Assembly: GCA_030682505.1 (NCBI GenBank)
Contig: JAUXOH010000322.1
Coordinates: 1-9,845, forward strand
Direction of reading: 5' to 3'
From: Candidatus Didemnitutus sp.
GTDB lineage: Bacteria; Verrucomicrobiota; Verrucomicrobiia; Opitutales; Opitutaceae
Length of the DNA: 9,845 bases
Position numbers and translations under genes: made by a program
Part shown: positions 8,261-9,845 of the stretch, piece by piece
Layout of the letters: each line of letters opens with the position of its first letter
Position numbering within the stretch: the first letter of the stretch is position 1
The notes under the pieces: model-generated
Seen by the model: only the letters and a program-made list of their open reading frames with translations
What the model was told of the DNA's origin: nothing
The model's database searches: none

Positions 8261-9013
8261 CTAGGATTGAAGTTCGTAGCCGAGCACACTGACCGCAGCC
8301 ACGGCGGCGGTGTCGCAGCGCAGCACCAGCTGACCCAGCGTGATCGGCACACAGCCCGCCATGATGCACGAGGTCATTTCCGCGGGAGAGAAATCGCCCT
8401 CCGGACCCACCAACCACAGCACTTTGTGCGGGGCGCGCCCGTGCTTCGCGCGGAAATTTTCAATCGTCTGCCGCAGGGATGCGGCGCCGGCGTGCAGGCT
8501 GGCGACGAGTTTCAAATCGTAGTCGGCCGCCCCGGCGATCACGGCGTCGAGTTTCTGCAGCGGGGCCAGTTCGGGGAGCCACGGATTGCCGCATTGCTTG
8601 GCGGCTTCGATGGCGGCGGTGTGCCATTTCTCGAGCTTCTTCTCCGCCCGGTCGCCGGCGAGATGCACCTGGGTGCGTTCTGTGAGGAGCGGCACAATCC
8701 GCGCCACACCAAGTTCGGTGGCTTGGCGCACGATTTCGTCCATGGTCGAGCCTTTCGGCAGCGACGGGGCCAACGTGATGGCGTGGGGACGGGGCGTGGC
8801 TTGGGTGGTCGACTTGACCGTGAGCACGGTGCCGCCCTTGGCAGGATCGGCACATTCGGTGTGCCATTCGCGACCGCGCCCATCAAAGGCGACCACGAGG
8901 TCGCCGCGCCCGCAGCGATTGACGACCACGAGGTGATGACTTTCCGCCGCGGTGAGTCGGATTTCCACCGCGTCGGCGTTGGCGTCGGGGGCGTAGGCGC
9001 GAAAGTCGGGCAT
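8261..9013 (-). CDS. rsmE: 16S rRNA (uracil-1498-N3)-methyltransferase
   Basis: Methylates N3 of U1498 in 16S rRNA using S-adenosylmethionine. The 250-residue length is typical of this knotted SPOUT-fold family. An N-terminal PUA-like part (about 1-70, with 'ESHHLVVVNR') precedes the methyltransferase domain. Family motifs are 'PKGSTMDEIVRQATELGV' (86-103), 'ERTQV' (112-116), 'EAAKQCGNPWLPEL' (136-149) and 'LVGPEGDFS' (201-209). The final SAM-binding motif reads 'LGQLVLRCDTA' (226-236) where the family usually has LGxRILRxETA: the first Arg is Leu and the Glu is Asp. The start is ATG at 9013 with a C-rich leader. It lies 66 bp downstream of tRNA-Leu and accA on the same strand and converges on the lipoyl-domain gene. 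Confidence 0.93.
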   Translation of the reverse strand: MPDFRAYAPDANADAVEIRLTAAESHHLVVVNRCGRGDLVVAFDGRGREWHTECADPAKGGTVLTVKSTTQATPRPHAITLAPSLPKGSTMDEIVRQATELGVARIVPLLTERTQVHLAGDRAEKKLEKWHTAAIEAAKQCGNPWLPELAPLQKLDAVIAGAADYDLKLVASLHAGAASLRQTIENFRAKHGRAPHKVLWLVGPEGDFSPAEMTSCIMAGCVPITLGQLVLRCDTAAVAAVSVLGYELQS

Positions 9014-9079
9014 GGGGCAGGGGGTTGGCCGCGGGCAACGCGGCGGCAGTCGCCGAAACGATCACTAACTCGAAAATTT

Positions 9080-9167
9080 TGGTGCCCGGAGAGGGGGTCG
9101 AACCCACACGCCTTTAGAGGGCGACGGATTTTGAGTCCGTTGCGTCTGCCAATTCCGCCATCCGGGC
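9080..9167 (-). tRNA. tRNA-Leu(CAA)
   Basis: This is an 88-nt class II tRNA with an encoded CCA tail. The acceptor stem GCCCGGA/TCCGGGC is perfect and the discriminator base is A, as expected for Leu. The anticodon stem ACGGA/TCCGT encloses the loop CTCAAAA, so the anticodon is CAA (9131-9133) and reads UUG. The long variable arm CGCC/GGCG with a 7-nt loop supports Leu. The T-loop is TTCGACC. The T-stem GTGGG/CCCTC has a U-U mismatch at its second pair (50-64), which is unusual. The D-arm carries the GG in 'AATTGGCAGA'. It lies between accA (58 bp) and rsmE (66 bp) on the same strand. Confidence 0.97.
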
Positions 9168-9225
9168 GAGCCAAGACCGCGAAGCAAATTCAGCGGTCAG
9201 CCAATGTAAACCTTCTTTTGTGCGT

Positions 9226-9845
9226 TTAGTCGGCTGCGACTTCCACGAACTGCCCCAGCGCCCGGTAACGGGCGTAGCGCTCATCGAGCAGCTGCTCGGT
9301 GGTCTTCCCCTGCAACTCGGTGAGGTGGCGGGTAAAGGCGTCCTTCAGGGAAGCGGCGACCGTGTCCATGTCGTTGTGCGCTCCGCCCAGGGGTTCGATG
9401 ATGACCTCGTCGACCACGCCGAGTTCTTTGAGGTTGGCCGCGTTGAGCTTGAGGGCCTCGGCGGCTTGCGGGGCGTTGGCGCGGTCCTTCCAGAGAATGG
9501 CGGCACAGCCTTCTGGTGAAATGACCGAATAATAGGAATTCTCGAAAATCAGGACGCGATCCGTCACGCCGATGCCGAGCGCGCCACCGGAGCCGCCTTC
9601 GCCCACGATCACGGCGATCGACGGCACTTTGAGCAGGGTCATTTCGCGGAGGTTGACGGCGATGGCCTCGGAAACATGGCGGGCCTCGGATTCCACGCCG
9701 GGGTAAGCGCCGGGAGTGTCGATGAAAGAAAGCACGGGCAGGCCGAACTTCTCCGCGAGTTTCATCAGACGGAGCGCCTTCCGGTAACCTTCCGGTTGGG
9801 GCATGCCGAAATTGCGCAGGATGTTTTCCCGGGTGTTCCGGCCCT
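9226..9845 (-). CDS. accA: Acetyl-CoA carboxylase carboxyltransferase subunit alpha, C-terminal part (5' end beyond right edge)
   Basis: With AccD it forms the carboxyltransferase that moves CO2 from biotinylated AccB to acetyl-CoA, giving malonyl-CoA for fatty acid synthesis. The frame is open from the window edge. The first codons read 'GRNTRENILRNFGMPQPEGYRKALRLMKLAEKF', internal to AccA, so the methionine at 9804 is not the start and roughly the first third of the protein lies outside. Family motifs include 'PVLSFIDTPGAYPG', the glycine-rich 'GEGGSGGALGIGVTDRVL' and 'YSVISPEGCAAILWKD'. The C-terminus ends 'RYRALGQFVEVAAD' at the TAA at 9226. tRNA-Leu follows 58 bp downstream. The biotin ligase at 1558-2547 serves the same enzyme complex but is not adjacent. 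Confidence 0.96.
   Translation of the reverse strand, partial: GRNTRENILRNFGMPQPEGYRKALRLMKLAEKFGLPVLSFIDTPGAYPGVESEARHVSEAIAVNLREMTLLKVPSIAVIVGEGGSGGALGIGVTDRVLIFENSYYSVISPEGCAAILWKDRANAPQAAEALKLNAANLKELGVVDEVIIEPLGGAHNDMDTVAASLKDAFTRHLTELQGKTTEQLLDERYARYRALGQFVEVAAD

Noticed and set aside
8267..9229. A 320-codon plus-strand frame across rsmE, tRNA-Leu and the accA stop
   Set aside because: It runs antisense through a clear rsmE gene and reads through the tRNA, so it is not a gene.

Overview
The window is ordinary chromosomal housekeeping DNA from a GC-rich, Gram-negative-type bacterium. The Gram-negative inference rests on kdsA (Kdo synthesis for lipopolysaccharide) and accA. Several traits suggest Verrucomicrobiota, perhaps Opitutaceae: start codons without Shine-Dalgarno sequences, a GldA/GldF-like ABC exporter, a small signal-peptide protein with a 'LPDFQVVE' stretch, and a DUF6941-like protein. 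That placement is inference, not proof. I see no insertion sequence, phage gene, CRISPR array, rRNA or integrase.

Left block (1-5160, all minus strand). In transcription order it holds a small DUF6941-like protein, a PfkB-family (adenosine kinase-like) sugar kinase, an unrecognised four-helix membrane protein, a small exported protein, a bifunctional biotin ligase/repressor (birA), an ABC-transporter ATPase, and an ABC-2 permease that runs off the left edge. Gaps are 35-99 bp, so one or a few long transcripts are plausible. Their functions do not obviously form one pathway.

Middle block (5246-8247, plus strand). It holds CTP synthase (pyrG), metal-dependent-type Kdo-8-phosphate synthase (kdsA), and an unusual small protein made only of a lipoyl domain plus an E3-binding domain. 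pyrG and kdsA are often neighbours; CTP is used to activate Kdo as CMP-Kdo. The 85-bp divergent gap before pyrG carries a palindrome followed by a T-run.

Right block (8261-9845, minus strand). In transcription order it holds accA (5' part beyond the right edge), tRNA-Leu(CAA), and rsmE. rsmE converges on the lipoyl gene with only 13 bp between stop codons.

No stretch over 300 bp lacks a gene. I found no convincing new defence or mobile system. The points most worth a second look are the catalytic-domain-less lipoyl/E3-binding protein, the uniform absence of Shine-Dalgarno sequences with C/T-rich leaders, the pyrG leader palindrome, and the unrecognised membrane and exported proteins.
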